Of a stretch of 64,000 bases of DNA, positions 34,337 through 43,591 are shown piece by piece. The stretch comes from VAZQ01 sp963835165. Its GTDB lineage: Bacteria; Pseudomonadota; Alphaproteobacteria; Rhizobiales; Xanthobacteraceae. The stretch spans positions 1-64,000 of the forward strand of contig CAWIGD010000052.1 in assembly GCA_963835165.1 (NCBI GenBank), in the 5' to 3' direction. How positions within the stretch are numbered: the stretch's first letter is position 1; each line of letters starts with the position of its first letter. Under the pieces are notes generated by a model that was not told where the DNA came from, ran no database searches, and saw only the letters and a list, made by a program, of their open reading frames with translations. The position numbers were made by a program, and so were the translations under genes.

Positions 34337-36055
34337 ATGACCATCGCATTGCCGGCTCTCGGCGTCCCGCGCAAGCACAAGATCGACCTGTCGTGGCCGA
34401 TCCTCGTGCTGTTCGCCGCGCTTCTGTGCGTGCTCATCATCCTGCCCATGTCCTGGCTGATCTATTACAGCCTGGTCGACCGCTCCGGCGCCTTCACGCT
34501 CGACAACTTCAAGACGCTGGTGACCGACCCGGTTTTCGTCGACCCGCTGAAGACGACGCTGATCCTGGCGACCAGTTCGAGCATCATCTGCTGTGCGTTC
34601 GCCGCGCCCATGGGCTGGCTGGTCGCGCGCACCGACATGCCGCTGCGCCGTACCGTGCGTGCGCTGGTCACGGCATCCTTCGTGACACCGCCGTTCCTTG
34701 GCGCCATTGCGTGGGAGGTGCTGGCGGCGCCCAACAGCGGTCTCCTCAACAAGATCTACCGCGCGGTGACCGGCGCTCCGCAGGACGAGCACCTCTTCAA
34801 CATCTACTCGCTCGGGGGCCTGATCTTCGTCATCTCCTGCTACACCTTCCCGTATGTATTCGTGCTGCTCGCCAACGCGCTCGATCGCATCCCGGGCGAT
34901 CTCGAAGATGCGTCGTCGATTCTCGGCGGCCGCACCTGGACGACCGCGCGGCGCATTACCATCCCGCTGGCGCTGCCTGCGCTCCTGGCCGGCGCGCTGG
35001 TCGCATTCCTGCAGGCCATGACGCTGTTCGGCTCGCCGGCGATCCTGGCAATTCCCGCCGGCTTCCACACCATGACCACCAAAATCTGGAGCCTGTTCAA
35101 TTATCCGCCCAAGGCCGAGCTTGCGGCGGCGGCGTCCGTGCCCCTGCTGGTCCTCACGGTGGTGCTGCTGCGCGCCGAGCACTTCATTCTCGGCCGCCGC
35201 GGATATTCGGTGGTCGGTGGCAAGCAGGGCGACCCGCGACTGATCCGGCTGGGCGCGCTCAAATGGGTGGCGCTCGCGTTCGTCTTCGTCATCCTCATGT
35301 GCCCGGTGTTTCTGCCCTATGGCGCTCTCCTCAACGCCACGTTCTCGCGGGTCGCCACATCGTTCGTAACGACGACGAATTTCACCCTGCACAATATCCA
35401 CTTCGTGTTCTTCGAATTGTCGGCGACCAAGCTGGCGGTGAAGAACACCTTCCTGCTCGGCGTTGCCTCGGCCACCATCGGCACGATCATGGCGGTGGTG
35501 ATTGCCTACGTCACCACCCGGCGGGCCATCCGTGGCTATCGCGCGCTCGGCTTTCTCGCCACCGCTCCGGTCGCGATTCCCGGTATCGTGCTCGGCGTCG
35601 GGCTGTTCCTGAGCTATGCGCGGCCGCCGCTGGTCCTCTACGGCACGCTGTGGATCCTGCTGATCGCCTTCGTGACCATCGCGCTGCCAGCCGCTTATCA
35701 GCAGCTCCAGTCGGCCTTTCGTTCAGTTCATACCGACCTCGAGGATGCGAGCCGCATCCTGGGCTCGACGCGCCTGCGCACGCTGCGCGACATCACGGCG
35801 CCGCTGTTGCGCACCAGCGTGATCGCGACCTGGTGCTTCATCTTCGTCGGCGTCATCCGCGAATTGTCGGCCGCCATCATGCTGTTCACGTCGGAAACCA
35901 AGGTGATCTCGGTGCTCATCTTCGATCTCAACGAATCGGGAGACCTCGGCGCAATCGCGGTGCTCGGCCTGATCATGCTTGTCATCACCTTCGCCGTCGT
36001 TATCGCGGTCAATCGCATTCCCGGCTTCGGCGATGCCCGCCTGCGCAACACCTGA
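34337..36055 (+). CDS. ABC transporter permease, fused two-domain (FbpB type)
   Basis: This 572-residue permease has two homologous halves, each with a set of membrane spans. The EAA loops read EDASSILGGRTWTTARRITIP and EDASRILGSTRLRTLRDITAP and contact the ATPase. Both halves are intact, as in FbpB/AfuB importers of ferric iron and relatives. ATG 34337 is used; the preceding 20 codons run through the stem-loop. It is the last gene of the operon that begins at 30810. Confidence 0.92.
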   Translation: MTIALPALGVPRKHKIDLSWPILVLFAALLCVLIILPMSWLIYYSLVDRSGAFTLDNFKTLVTDPVFVDPLKTTLILATSSSIICCAFAAPMGWLVARTDMPLRRTVRALVTASFVTPPFLGAIAWEVLAAPNSGLLNKIYRAVTGAPQDEHLFNIYSLGGLIFVISCYTFPYVFVLLANALDRIPGDLEDASSILGGRTWTTARRITIPLALPALLAGALVAFLQAMTLFGSPAILAIPAGFHTMTTKIWSLFNYPPKAELAAAASVPLLVLTVVLLRAEHFILGRRGYSVVGGKQGDPRLIRLGALKWVALAFVFVILMCPVFLPYGALLNATFSRVATSFVTTTNFTLHNIHFVFFELSATKLAVKNTFLLGVASATIGTIMAVVIAYVTTRRAIRGYRALGFLATAPVAIPGIVLGVGLFLSYARPPLVLYGTLWILLIAFVTIALPAAYQQLQSAFRSVHTDLEDASRILGSTRLRTLRDITAPLLRTSVIATWCFIFVGVIRELSAAIMLFTSETKVISVLIFDLNESGDLGAIAVLGLIMLVITFAVVIAVNRIPGFGDARLRNT

Positions 36056-36112
36056 CATGCCACTGAAAGACACTCGATCGCCCTCAGGCTGAGCCGGGCG
36101 GTGTAGGACTCC

Positions 36113-37486
36113 ATGGACGCTTCCCTTCCCGCGACTTCGCTCGCTGAGATTCTGGCGCGCCGGATCGCGACGCTGGACCCGGCGCGGCTGCCCGCAACGG
36201 TGCGTCGCAAATGCGAGGACCTGGCCGTCGACGTTGTCGGGCTCTGTCTCACCGCGCGCAACGAGGATTACGTCAAGGCCGCGCTTGCAGGCTGGGACGA
36301 GGAGGGGTCGTGCACGGCGATCGGCCATGCACGCCCCATGAGCGCCGCCGGCGCCGCCTTCGTCAACGGCACGGCCGCGCACGGCGAGGATTTCGACGAC
36401 ACGTTCGAGGGTGGGCCCGTGCACGCCGGCGCGGTAATCGTCCCGGCGGTGCTCGCGGCCTGCGAGCGTTACAATCCGAGCGGGTCCTCGGCGCTGCTGG
36501 GCATCGCGGTCGGCACCGAGGTGATCTGCCGGCTCAGCGTGGTGGTGCCGAAGGCCGTGCACAAGGCGGGTTTTCATCCGACCGCGGTGTTCGGCGCCAT
36601 GGCGGCGGCGGCCGGCGTCGGCGCGGCGCTCAAGCTCGAGGAGCGCCAGATGGTCGACGCGCTCGGCATCGCCGGCTCGATGGCCGGCGGCATCATCGAG
36701 TATCTCGCCGAGGGGGCCTGGACCAAGCGGCTGCATCCGGGCTGGGCGGCGCAATCGGGCTTGCGCGCGGCGCTGCTGGGACGCCAGGGTTTTCTCGGCC
36801 CGCGCACCGTATTCGAGGGCGTGCATGGCCTGTTCCATGGCTTCGCCCATACCACGACGGGCAATTACGACGCGCTCATCGGCGATTTCGGTGCGCATTG
36901 GGTGACGCAGACGCTCGCCTTCAAACCGTATCCATGCGGAACGATGACGCATCCCTATATCGACTGCGCGCGACGGCTGGCGGCGCGCGGGATCAAGGCG
37001 GAGGAGATCGAGGAGCTCGTGTGCGAGGTCGGCGAAGGCACGGTGCATCGCCTGTGGGAGCCGCTCGCGGCGAAGCAGCGCCCCACCAACGGCTATGCCG
37101 GGAAATTCTCCACGCCGTATTGCATCGCCCATGCCTTCGTGCGCGGCCAGGTCGGTCTCGATGCCTTCGCCGACGACGCGGTGAAGGAGCCGCGCGTGCT
37201 CGCGCTCGCGTCCAAGGTGCGCTACCAGATCGACCCGAACAATCCTTATCCCAACAACTTCACCGGTCATGTCCGCGCGGTGCTCGCCGATGGGCGTGTG
37301 GTCGAGGAGCGCCAGCCGCACCTGCGCGGCGGCGCGCACGAGCCGCTCTCCCGCGGCGACATCGAGGAGAAATTCGTGCTCAATGCGCGTCACGGCGGAT
37401 GGGATGCAACGCGCACGGAGCGGGCACTGGGACTGCTGCGGACGCTCTATGACGGCAAGATCGATCTTTCATCGTTGCGCGGGTGA
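36113..37486 (+). CDS. MmgE/PrpD family protein
   Basis: This 457-residue protein belongs to the MmgE/PrpD family, which includes 2-methylcitrate dehydratase and cis-aconitate decarboxylase. Recognisable elements are NGTAAHGEDFDDTFEGGPVH, GFHPTAVFGAMAAAAGVGAAL and KPYPCGTMTHPYIDCARR, where conserved His and Asp residues of the family lie. The biochemical activity of this subgroup is unknown; a dehydratase is likely. It begins a plus-strand set with the SDR and aldehyde dehydrogenase, separated by 71 and 150 bases. Confidence 0.85.
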   Translation: MDASLPATSLAEILARRIATLDPARLPATVRRKCEDLAVDVVGLCLTARNEDYVKAALAGWDEEGSCTAIGHARPMSAAGAAFVNGTAAHGEDFDDTFEGGPVHAGAVIVPAVLAACERYNPSGSSALLGIAVGTEVICRLSVVVPKAVHKAGFHPTAVFGAMAAAAGVGAALKLEERQMVDALGIAGSMAGGIIEYLAEGAWTKRLHPGWAAQSGLRAALLGRQGFLGPRTVFEGVHGLFHGFAHTTTGNYDALIGDFGAHWVTQTLAFKPYPCGTMTHPYIDCARRLAARGIKAEEIEELVCEVGEGTVHRLWEPLAAKQRPTNGYAGKFSTPYCIAHAFVRGQVGLDAFADDAVKEPRVLALASKVRYQIDPNNPYPNNFTGHVRAVLADGRVVEERQPHLRGGAHEPLSRGDIEEKFVLNARHGGWDATRTERALGLLRTLYDGKIDLSSLRG

Positions 37487-37557
37487 TCTGCCGTACCCTA
37501 TCGATGCATGTTCTGCCGCATCGCGCTTGCAATAGAATTCACTGAGGACACGCATCC

Positions 37558-38307
37558 ATGACCAAGGAACTCGCTGGCCGCGTCGCGATCGTCACCGGCG
37601 CCGGGCGCAATATCGGCCGCGGCATCGCGCTCGCGCTCGCCGCCGGCGGCGCCGCGGTCGTCGTCAACGCCCGCTCCAACTTGCAGGAAGCCGAGGCGGT
37701 CGCCAGCGAGATCGAGCGCGCGGGCGGCAAGGCGTTCGGCGTCACCGCCGATGTTGCCGATGTCGAGGCGGTGCAAAAGATGGTTGCGTCCGCCGCGGCG
37801 CGCTTCGGCGGCATCGACATCCTCGTCAACAACGCGGCGGTGCGCGCCGAGCAGGCGTTCGAGAACATGACGCTGGCGCAATGGCGCGCGGTCACGAGCA
37901 TCATCCTCGACGGCGCATTCAACTGCGTGCAGGCCTGCCTGCCCTATCTCAAGAAGAGCGGCGCCGGCGCGATCGTAAACATCGGCGGCCTCTCCGCGCA
38001 TACCGGCGCCGCGCGGCGTCCCCATGTGGTGACCGCCAAGGCCGGCCTCATCGGATTCACCCGTGCGCTGGCGCACGAGCTTGCCGGCGACAAGATCCGG
38101 GTGAACACGGTCACGCCGGGCCTGATGGCGGCGCCACGCCCGGCCGGCCAGCCCGAGCCGCAGCATCACTCGCTGGTCCATGCGCTCGTCGGCCGCCGCG
38201 GCCAGCCCGACGACATCGCTTCGGCCGTGCGCTTCGTGTGCGGCCCGGGGGCGAGCTTCATCACCGGGCAGAACCTCCAGGTGAACGGCGGGACCTATTT
38301 GGGGTGA
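37558..38307 (+). CDS. SDR family protein lacking the catalytic tyrosine
   Basis: This 249-residue short-chain dehydrogenase/reductase-like protein has an intact Rossmann motif (GAGRNIGRGIA, residues 14-24) and an NNAAV motif (residues 91-95). S146 is in GGLSAHTG and K161 in TAKAGLIGF. The Tyr of the YxxxK motif is replaced by Val157, giving HVVTAK. It may therefore be a non-classical or inactive member, or use another residue. TGAGGAC precedes the ATG. The neighbours MmgE/PrpD and aldehyde dehydrogenase suggest catabolism of an organic acid. Confidence 0.85.
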   Translation: MTKELAGRVAIVTGAGRNIGRGIALALAAGGAAVVVNARSNLQEAEAVASEIERAGGKAFGVTADVADVEAVQKMVASAAARFGGIDILVNNAAVRAEQAFENMTLAQWRAVTSIILDGAFNCVQACLPYLKKSGAGAIVNIGGLSAHTGAARRPHVVTAKAGLIGFTRALAHELAGDKIRVNTVTPGLMAAPRPAGQPEPQHHSLVHALVGRRGQPDDIASAVRFVCGPGASFITGQNLQVNGGTYLG

Positions 38308-38457
38308 GGCATACCCGGGGCCCGCGGCTCCAGCGCCGACACTCGGTACGGGGTCAAGCGCAGGATCGGCGAGGCGGGGAGGGGTGAATCCAACGCCAAA
38401 TAGTGCTAATCCCGTCGCGACCGACATCTCGGCAATCACGAAAAGTACGAGGACCCC

Positions 38458-39885
38458 ATGTACAGCGATCTTGCGCTCTATATCGACGGAAAATGGATGA
38501 ATGGCGCCGGCCGCAAGGGCGAGGACGTGATCAATCCGGCGACCGAGAAGCCGCTCGCGCACCTGCCGCACGCGAGCACGGCCGATCTCGACGAAGCGCT
38601 CGAAGCCGCGAAGAAAGGTTTCGCGCTGTGGCGGGTGACCTCGGCCTATGACCGCGCCAAGATCATGCGCAAGGCCGCCGATCTCATGCGCGAGCGTCAC
38701 GACGCCATCGCGAAAATCATGGTGCAGGAGCAAGGCAAGGTCTACGCCGAGGCGCGCGTCGAGGTGATGACGTCAGCCGACATCATCGACTGGTACGCCG
38801 AGGAGGGCCGCCGCAGCTACGGCCGCATCGTGCCGGGCCGCGTCAAGGGCACGCGCCAGCTGGTGGTCTCCGAGCCGGTCGGCGTGGTCGCCGCCTTCAC
38901 CCCATGGAATTTCCCGGTGCTGACGCCTGCGCGCAAGGTCGGCGGGGCGCTTGCGGCGGGCTGCTCGCTCATTCTCAAGGCGTCCGAGGAGACGCCTGGC
39001 GCCTGCGTGGAGATGGTGCGCTGCTTTGCCGACGCCGGCGTTCCGGCGGGCGTGCTCAACCTGGTGTTCGGCGTGCCGTCGGAGGTCTCCGAGCATCTGC
39101 TGGCGAAGGACGCGGTGCGCAAGATTTCGTTCACCGGCTCGATCCCGGTGGGCAAGCACCTCGCCGCGCTGGCCGCGAAAGGCATGAAGCGCACCACCAT
39201 GGAGCTCGGCGGCCATTCGCCGGTCGTGGTGTTCGCCGACGCCGATCCGGAGAAGGCCGCCGACACCATCGCCGCGTTCAAGTATCGCAATGCCGGCCAG
39301 GTCTGCATCTCGCCGACGCGCTTCTACGTGCAGGAGGACTCGTACAAGAAATTCCTGGCGCGTTTTTCCGAGTACGCCAAGGGCATCAAGCTCGGTGACG
39401 GGCTGGAAAAGGGCGTCACCATGGGCCCGATGGCCAATGCCCGCCGCATCGACGCCATGGAAAGTTTCGTCGCGGACGCAAAGCAGCGCGGCGGCACCGT
39501 GGTCAGCGGCGGCAAGCGGCCCAGCAACCAGGGGTTTTTCTACGAGCCGACGATCGTCACCGACGTGCCCGATGATTCCAAGGTGATGACGCAGGAACCG
39601 TTCGGGCCGATAGCGCCCATCGTCACCTTCAAGACGTTCGACGAGGTGGTTGAGCGCGCGAACTCGCTGGAGTACGGCCTTGCGGCCTATGCATTCACGA
39701 GCTCGAACGCCACCGCGGCGGCGATCGGCGACGCGATGCAGTCGGGCATGGTCGGCGTCAACTCGATTGCGATCTCGACGCCGGAGACGCCGTTCGGCGG
39801 CGTGAAGGAGTCCGGCCACGGCAGCGAGGGTGGTACCGAAGGGCTTAGCGCCTACCTTAACACCAAGTTCATCTCGCAGGGGTGA
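38458..39885 (+). CDS. NAD(P)-dependent aldehyde dehydrogenase (succinate-semialdehyde type)
   Basis: This 475-residue aldehyde dehydrogenase oxidises an aldehyde to the acid. The Rossmann Asn is N151 (FTPWNFP), the general base E249 (TMELGGHSP) and the nucleophile C283 (GQVCISP). The length and the motif FKTFDEVVERANSLEYGLA are typical of GabD and related semialdehyde dehydrogenases. The C-terminal TPFGGVKESGHGSEGG closes the active site. It ends the plus-strand set and converges on the molybdenum hydroxylase large subunit. Confidence 0.92.
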   Translation: MYSDLALYIDGKWMNGAGRKGEDVINPATEKPLAHLPHASTADLDEALEAAKKGFALWRVTSAYDRAKIMRKAADLMRERHDAIAKIMVQEQGKVYAEARVEVMTSADIIDWYAEEGRRSYGRIVPGRVKGTRQLVVSEPVGVVAAFTPWNFPVLTPARKVGGALAAGCSLILKASEETPGACVEMVRCFADAGVPAGVLNLVFGVPSEVSEHLLAKDAVRKISFTGSIPVGKHLAALAAKGMKRTTMELGGHSPVVVFADADPEKAADTIAAFKYRNAGQVCISPTRFYVQEDSYKKFLARFSEYAKGIKLGDGLEKGVTMGPMANARRIDAMESFVADAKQRGGTVVSGGKRPSNQGFFYEPTIVTDVPDDSKVMTQEPFGPIAPIVTFKTFDEVVERANSLEYGLAAYAFTSSNATAAAIGDAMQSGMVGVNSIAISTPETPFGGVKESGHGSEGGTEGLSAYLNTKFISQG

Positions 39886-39902
39886 CGCACACTGCAACCG
39901 TC

Positions 39903-39971
39903 ATGCGCGGGCTTCGCCCGCGCATCCATCCCTTTTACGAGAACGATGGATTGCCGGACTAAGCCGGCAAT
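39903..39971. repeat. REP-like palindrome pair between convergent genes
   Basis: ATGCGCGGGC/GCCCGCGCAT (39903-39925) and ATTGCCGG/CCGGCAAT (39950-39971) fill the gap between the aldehyde dehydrogenase stop and the minus-strand large-subunit stop. They can fold from both strands and probably serve as a bidirectional terminator. Confidence 0.7.
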
Positions 39972-39977
39972 GGCGAC

Positions 39978-42320
39978 TTACCTTTGCTCCGCCCCTCGGC
40001 AGGCCTGCCAGATTTTTTCCGGCGTCGCTGGCATGTCGAGATGCGCTCCGGCGCCGCCTGGAATGGCATCGGCGACGGCGTTCATGACCGCGGCGATCGC
40101 TGCGGTGGTGCCCGCTTCGCCCGCACCCTTCACGCCGAGCGGGTTGGTCGTCGCCGGCACCGCATGGATGGCGTCCTTGAACGAGGGCATGTCGTCGGCG
40201 CGCGGCATCGCGTAATCCATGAACGAGCCGGTGACCAATTGTCCGCCCGAGCTGTCGAACACCGCGTTCTCCATCATCGCCTGGCCCAGGCCTTGGGCGA
40301 TGGAGCCGTGGGTCTGCCCCTCGACGATCATGGTGTTGAGCGGGCGGCCGCAATCGTCGACCGCGGCATAGGCCACGAGCACAAGCTCGCCGGTCTTCGG
40401 ATCGATCTCCACCTCGGCGATGTGACAGCCGTTGGGAAATGTCAGCGGCGTTTCCGCATTGATCTTGGTATCGAGGTCTTCGGGGATTTCGCCGCGCTTT
40501 TTCATTTCCTTGGCGCGGGCGGCGAGATCGAACAGGGTGATGCTGCGATCGGTCCCCACCACGCCGAAACGCCCGTCGCGGTATTCGATGTCGGTTTCCG
40601 CCGTTTCCAGCAGGTTCGCGGCGATCGCCTTGCCCTTGGTCAGCAGCGCCTCGACCGTCTTGATCAGCGCATGGCTCACGGTCATCGCGGAGCGTGAGCC
40701 GACCGACGCGTAGCCGGCGATCTCCATCGCGGAGTCGCCGTGCCGGTGCACGATCTGCTCCGCTTTGATTCCCAGCCGCTCCGCCAGCAGGGGATTGAAC
40801 ACGGTGGCGTGGCCTTGGCCGGTCGACTGCACGTTGAGCCCGAGCACCAGGGTCTCGCCGCCAGGAAAGCTCAGCGCGGTGCCCTCGAGCGGAAAGCCGC
40901 CGGCATGCTCCAGCATGCAGGAAATGCCGAACCCGCGGTATTTGCCGCGCTTGGCGGCCTCGCGCCGGCGCTGCTTGAAACCGTCGTGGTCGGCGAGCGC
41001 CAACGCCTTGTCGAGCACGGTCTCGAACTCGCCGCTGTCGATGGTCGTGCCGACGGCGGTCTTGTACGGCATCGCCGACGACTTGATCAGGTTGCGCCGG
41101 CGCAGCTTGACCGGATCGATGCCGGTGACCCGCGCGGCCTCGTCGATCACGCGCTCGAGGATGAAGTTGGCCTCGGGACGGCCGGCGCCGCGGTAGGGCG
41201 CCGTGGTCGTTGTGTTGGTGAACACGCAGCGCACGGCGATGTCGATGCGCGGGATGTCGTACATGCCGGGCAGGCAGCGCGTGAGGTTCACGGTCTGGAT
41301 GTTGGCTCCGACGGCGCCGATGAAGGCGCCCATGCTCCCGAGGTGGCGGATGCGCAGCGCCAAGAACTTGCCGCGCTCGTCGAGCGCAAGCTCGACATCG
41401 CTATAGGCATCGCGTGCGTGGTTGTCGCTCAGGAACGCCTCGGCGCGGTTCGACATCCAATGCACCGGCCGGCCGATCTTGCGCGCCGCCACCAGGATCG
41501 CGAGGTATTCCGGATAGGGGCCGGTCTTCAGTCCGAAGGCGCCGCCGACATCCTCGGTGACCACCCGCAAGCGCTGGTTGGGAACGCCCAGGATGGGGGC
41601 AAGTCCGTCGCGCAACGCGCGCGCACTTTGCGAGCAGCAGCGCAGCAAATAGCTCTCGTTGGCCGGATCGTAGCTCGCGGTTGCGCCGCGCGGCTCCATC
41701 GACTGCACCAGGATCCGCTGCTGGACCAGAGCGACCCGCGCCACGTGCCTGGCGGACGCGATGAGGCGATCGACCTCCTTGGCGTTGGCCTCGGGGTCGG
41801 GCGCCAGTCCCGGCCAGTCGACCGCGACATTGCCCGGCGCTTCCGGCCAGACTTGCGGCGCGCCCTCGCGAACGGCCTCGCGCAGGTCGACCACCGGCAC
41901 ACGCTCCTCGTAGTCGACGGTGACGAGCTCGGCGCCGTCCTGCGCGGCCGTCAGCGTCTCGGCGACCACGACCGCGACCGCCTCGCCCACATGGCGCACG
42001 GTCGTGCCGGCGAGGGCGGGGCGATGCGGAATAATGAGCTTCTGGCCGCCCCGGCCAACCAGCGGCGGGTGCTGGGAGATGTTGCCGATCCCTTCCATGT
42101 CGGCGGCGGTCAGCACCGCGAGCACGCCGGGCACGGCCTTGGCCGCCTCGGTATCGATCGAACGGATATCGGCAAAGGCGTGCGGGGAACGCACGAAATA
42201 GGCATAGGTCTGGCCGGTCAGCGGGTCGTCGGCCGCGTAACGTCCGAGGCCGCGCACCAACGGATCGTCCTCCAGGCGCGGCCGGTGCTGCGCGCGGCTA
42301 TCATCGGTCTTTGCATCCAT
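39978..42320 (-). CDS. Orphan molybdopterin-binding subunit, xanthine dehydrogenase family
   Basis: This 780-residue molybdenum hydroxylase large subunit has the motifs EDVGGAFGLKTG and APYRGAGRPEANFILERV, and the catalytic Glu in GVKGAGEAGTTAAIA (E735). No FAD or [2Fe-2S] subunit is linked to it in this window, so it must borrow partners or be incomplete as a unit. ATG 42320 matches the domain start; the frame extends to 42593 but that part overlaps the duplicated segment and is not domain-like. It has no Tat signal. Only 40 bases separate its start from the left edge of the tandem duplication. Confidence 0.85.
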   Translation of the reverse strand: MDAKTDDSRAQHRPRLEDDPLVRGLGRYAADDPLTGQTYAYFVRSPHAFADIRSIDTEAAKAVPGVLAVLTAADMEGIGNISQHPPLVGRGGQKLIIPHRPALAGTTVRHVGEAVAVVVAETLTAAQDGAELVTVDYEERVPVVDLREAVREGAPQVWPEAPGNVAVDWPGLAPDPEANAKEVDRLIASARHVARVALVQQRILVQSMEPRGATASYDPANESYLLRCCSQSARALRDGLAPILGVPNQRLRVVTEDVGGAFGLKTGPYPEYLAILVAARKIGRPVHWMSNRAEAFLSDNHARDAYSDVELALDERGKFLALRIRHLGSMGAFIGAVGANIQTVNLTRCLPGMYDIPRIDIAVRCVFTNTTTTAPYRGAGRPEANFILERVIDEAARVTGIDPVKLRRRNLIKSSAMPYKTAVGTTIDSGEFETVLDKALALADHDGFKQRRREAAKRGKYRGFGISCMLEHAGGFPLEGTALSFPGGETLVLGLNVQSTGQGHATVFNPLLAERLGIKAEQIVHRHGDSAMEIAGYASVGSRSAMTVSHALIKTVEALLTKGKAIAANLLETAETDIEYRDGRFGVVGTDRSITLFDLAARAKEMKKRGEIPEDLDTKINAETPLTFPNGCHIAEVEIDPKTGELVLVAYAAVDDCGRPLNTMIVEGQTHGSIAQGLGQAMMENAVFDSSGGQLVTGSFMDYAMPRADDMPSFKDAIHAVPATTNPLGVKGAGEAGTTAAIAAVMNAVADAIPGGAGAHLDMPATPEKIWQACRGAEQR

Positions 42321-42416
42321 ATCGGCATCCAATGTCGGGGAGGGTCTGGGCGGGAGCACGTTATAACCGAAAGCGGGGCGCGGACGGGAGTCCGTTTCGG
42401 CCGGTCGAATTTTAGG

Positions 42417-42447
42417 CATGCCATGCGCCGAAAGCGCCAGTGGCATG
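42417..42447. terminator. Stem-loop downstream of Bug gene, copy 1
   Basis: CATGCC (42417-42422) pairs with GGCATG (42442-42447), with an inner GCGC/GCGC stem around CGAAA. It lies about 40 bases past the Bug stop codon on the minus strand and before the large-subunit start. The same structure is kept in copy 2 (about 52690-52730). It is a candidate terminator of the seven-gene minus-strand operon, without a clear T-run. Confidence 0.5.
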
Positions 42448-42486
42448 GGCTCAACGCCTGCGTCGCACCCCACGCGCTCGGCCGCC

Positions 42487-43506
42487 CTATTTGTTCTCCA
42501 TCGCCGCGCGCACGCGGGCAACGGTGTCGGGATCGGTGCGGGACACCTGCTCGACCAAAGCCGCGACCTGCTCGCCGGAGAGCGGCTCGACATCGATCTT
42601 GAGCTTGTCCGCTTCGGCGAGGTAGGCCGGGTCCTTCATGGTGGCGTCGAACGCGCGCCGCAGCGCCTCGACCCGCGCCGCCGGCACATTCGGCGGCAGG
42701 AAGAACGGGCGGCCATATTCCAGCCGCGCCAGCATCAGCCGCAACGCCGCGCGTTCGGCATCGGTCTTGGCCTGGTCCATGAACAGCGGCACGTCAGCGA
42801 GCTCGGGACTCTTCGTCAGCGCCCACTGCGCCAGGATGCGGATCTTCTTCTCCGTGATCCAGTTCGTGCTGATCGCCTTGAGCGTCGACCAATTGGCGAT
42901 GGTGCCCTGCGCCTCGCCGCTTTCCATCGCCAGGTGGATCTTCGGCGTGCTCTCGTAGCCGGTAACGACCTTGAATTTGTACCCGAACAGACGATTGGCG
43001 AGAATCGGATAATCGAACTGGGTCGAGCCGGGCGCCTGGGCGCCCATCACGATCTCCTTGTTCTTCATGTCTTCGAGAACCTGCACCGGCGCGGTGTGCC
43101 AGACATACATGGCCTGGGTTTCGCGGTTGGTGCTGCCGAGCCAGTTCAGTTTCACCGGATCGAAGCGGGCGCCGGAGGGCTGCAGCAGCGGCGTGGTCGG
43201 CATGCCGTTGAACGAGGCGCCCATCACGGTCCCGTCGAACGGGCCGGTGTGGTAGAGCGCGTTGGTCATGGAGAGGCTGCCGGCGCCCGGCTGGTTCTGC
43301 ACGACGATGGTCGGCTGCCCCGGAATGTGCGCGGCCATGTGCCGCGCCAGCAGCCGCGCGTTGATGTCGTAGCCCGACCCGACCCCGATGCCGACCACGA
43401 GCCGCAGCGTCTTGCCCTTGAAGAACGCGGCGACGTCGTCTTGCTGTGCAAGAGCTGATGAAGCGCCGACCAGGATCATGGACAGGGCGAGCAGAGTTTT
43501 TTTCAC
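42487..43506 (-). CDS. Bug/TctC-family periplasmic receptor, copy 1
   Basis: This 339-residue receptor has a Sec signal peptide (KKTLLALSMILVGASSALAQ) and Bug features (LRLVVGIGVGSGYDINARLLA, NQPGAGSLSMTNALYH, FDGTVMGASFNG). The GTG start has a purine-rich GGAGAGAGGAA upstream. It is the last gene of the operon in each copy, and the two copies give identical proteins. It probably captures the substrate that the IorAB-type hydroxylase oxidises. A palindrome (43545-43585) separates it from the upstream oxidoreductase gene. Confidence 0.88.
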   Translation of the reverse strand: MKKTLLALSMILVGASSALAQQDDVAAFFKGKTLRLVVGIGVGSGYDINARLLARHMAAHIPGQPTIVVQNQPGAGSLSMTNALYHTGPFDGTVMGASFNGMPTTPLLQPSGARFDPVKLNWLGSTNRETQAMYVWHTAPVQVLEDMKNKEIVMGAQAPGSTQFDYPILANRLFGYKFKVVTGYESTPKIHLAMESGEAQGTIANWSTLKAISTNWITEKKIRILAQWALTKSPELADVPLFMDQAKTDAERAALRLMLARLEYGRPFFLPPNVPAARVEALRRAFDATMKDPAYLAEADKLKIDVEPLSGEQVAALVEQVSRTDPDTVARVRAAMENK

Positions 43507-43544
43507 GTGCTTCCTCTCTCCAACTTCGTCACCCTGAGGCGCTC

Positions 43545-43585
43545 GTCATCCTTCGAGGCTCGCTGCGCTCGCACCTCAGAATGAC
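43545..43585. repeat. Intergenic palindromic element, copy 1
   Basis: GTCAT...ATGAC bracket an imperfect hairpin with GAGG/CCTC and GCT-rich parts. Elements of this form are common between genes in Hyphomicrobiales. It lies between the oxidoreductase and the Bug gene and is present unchanged in copy 2. Confidence 0.55.
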
Positions 43586-43591
43586 GGCGCA

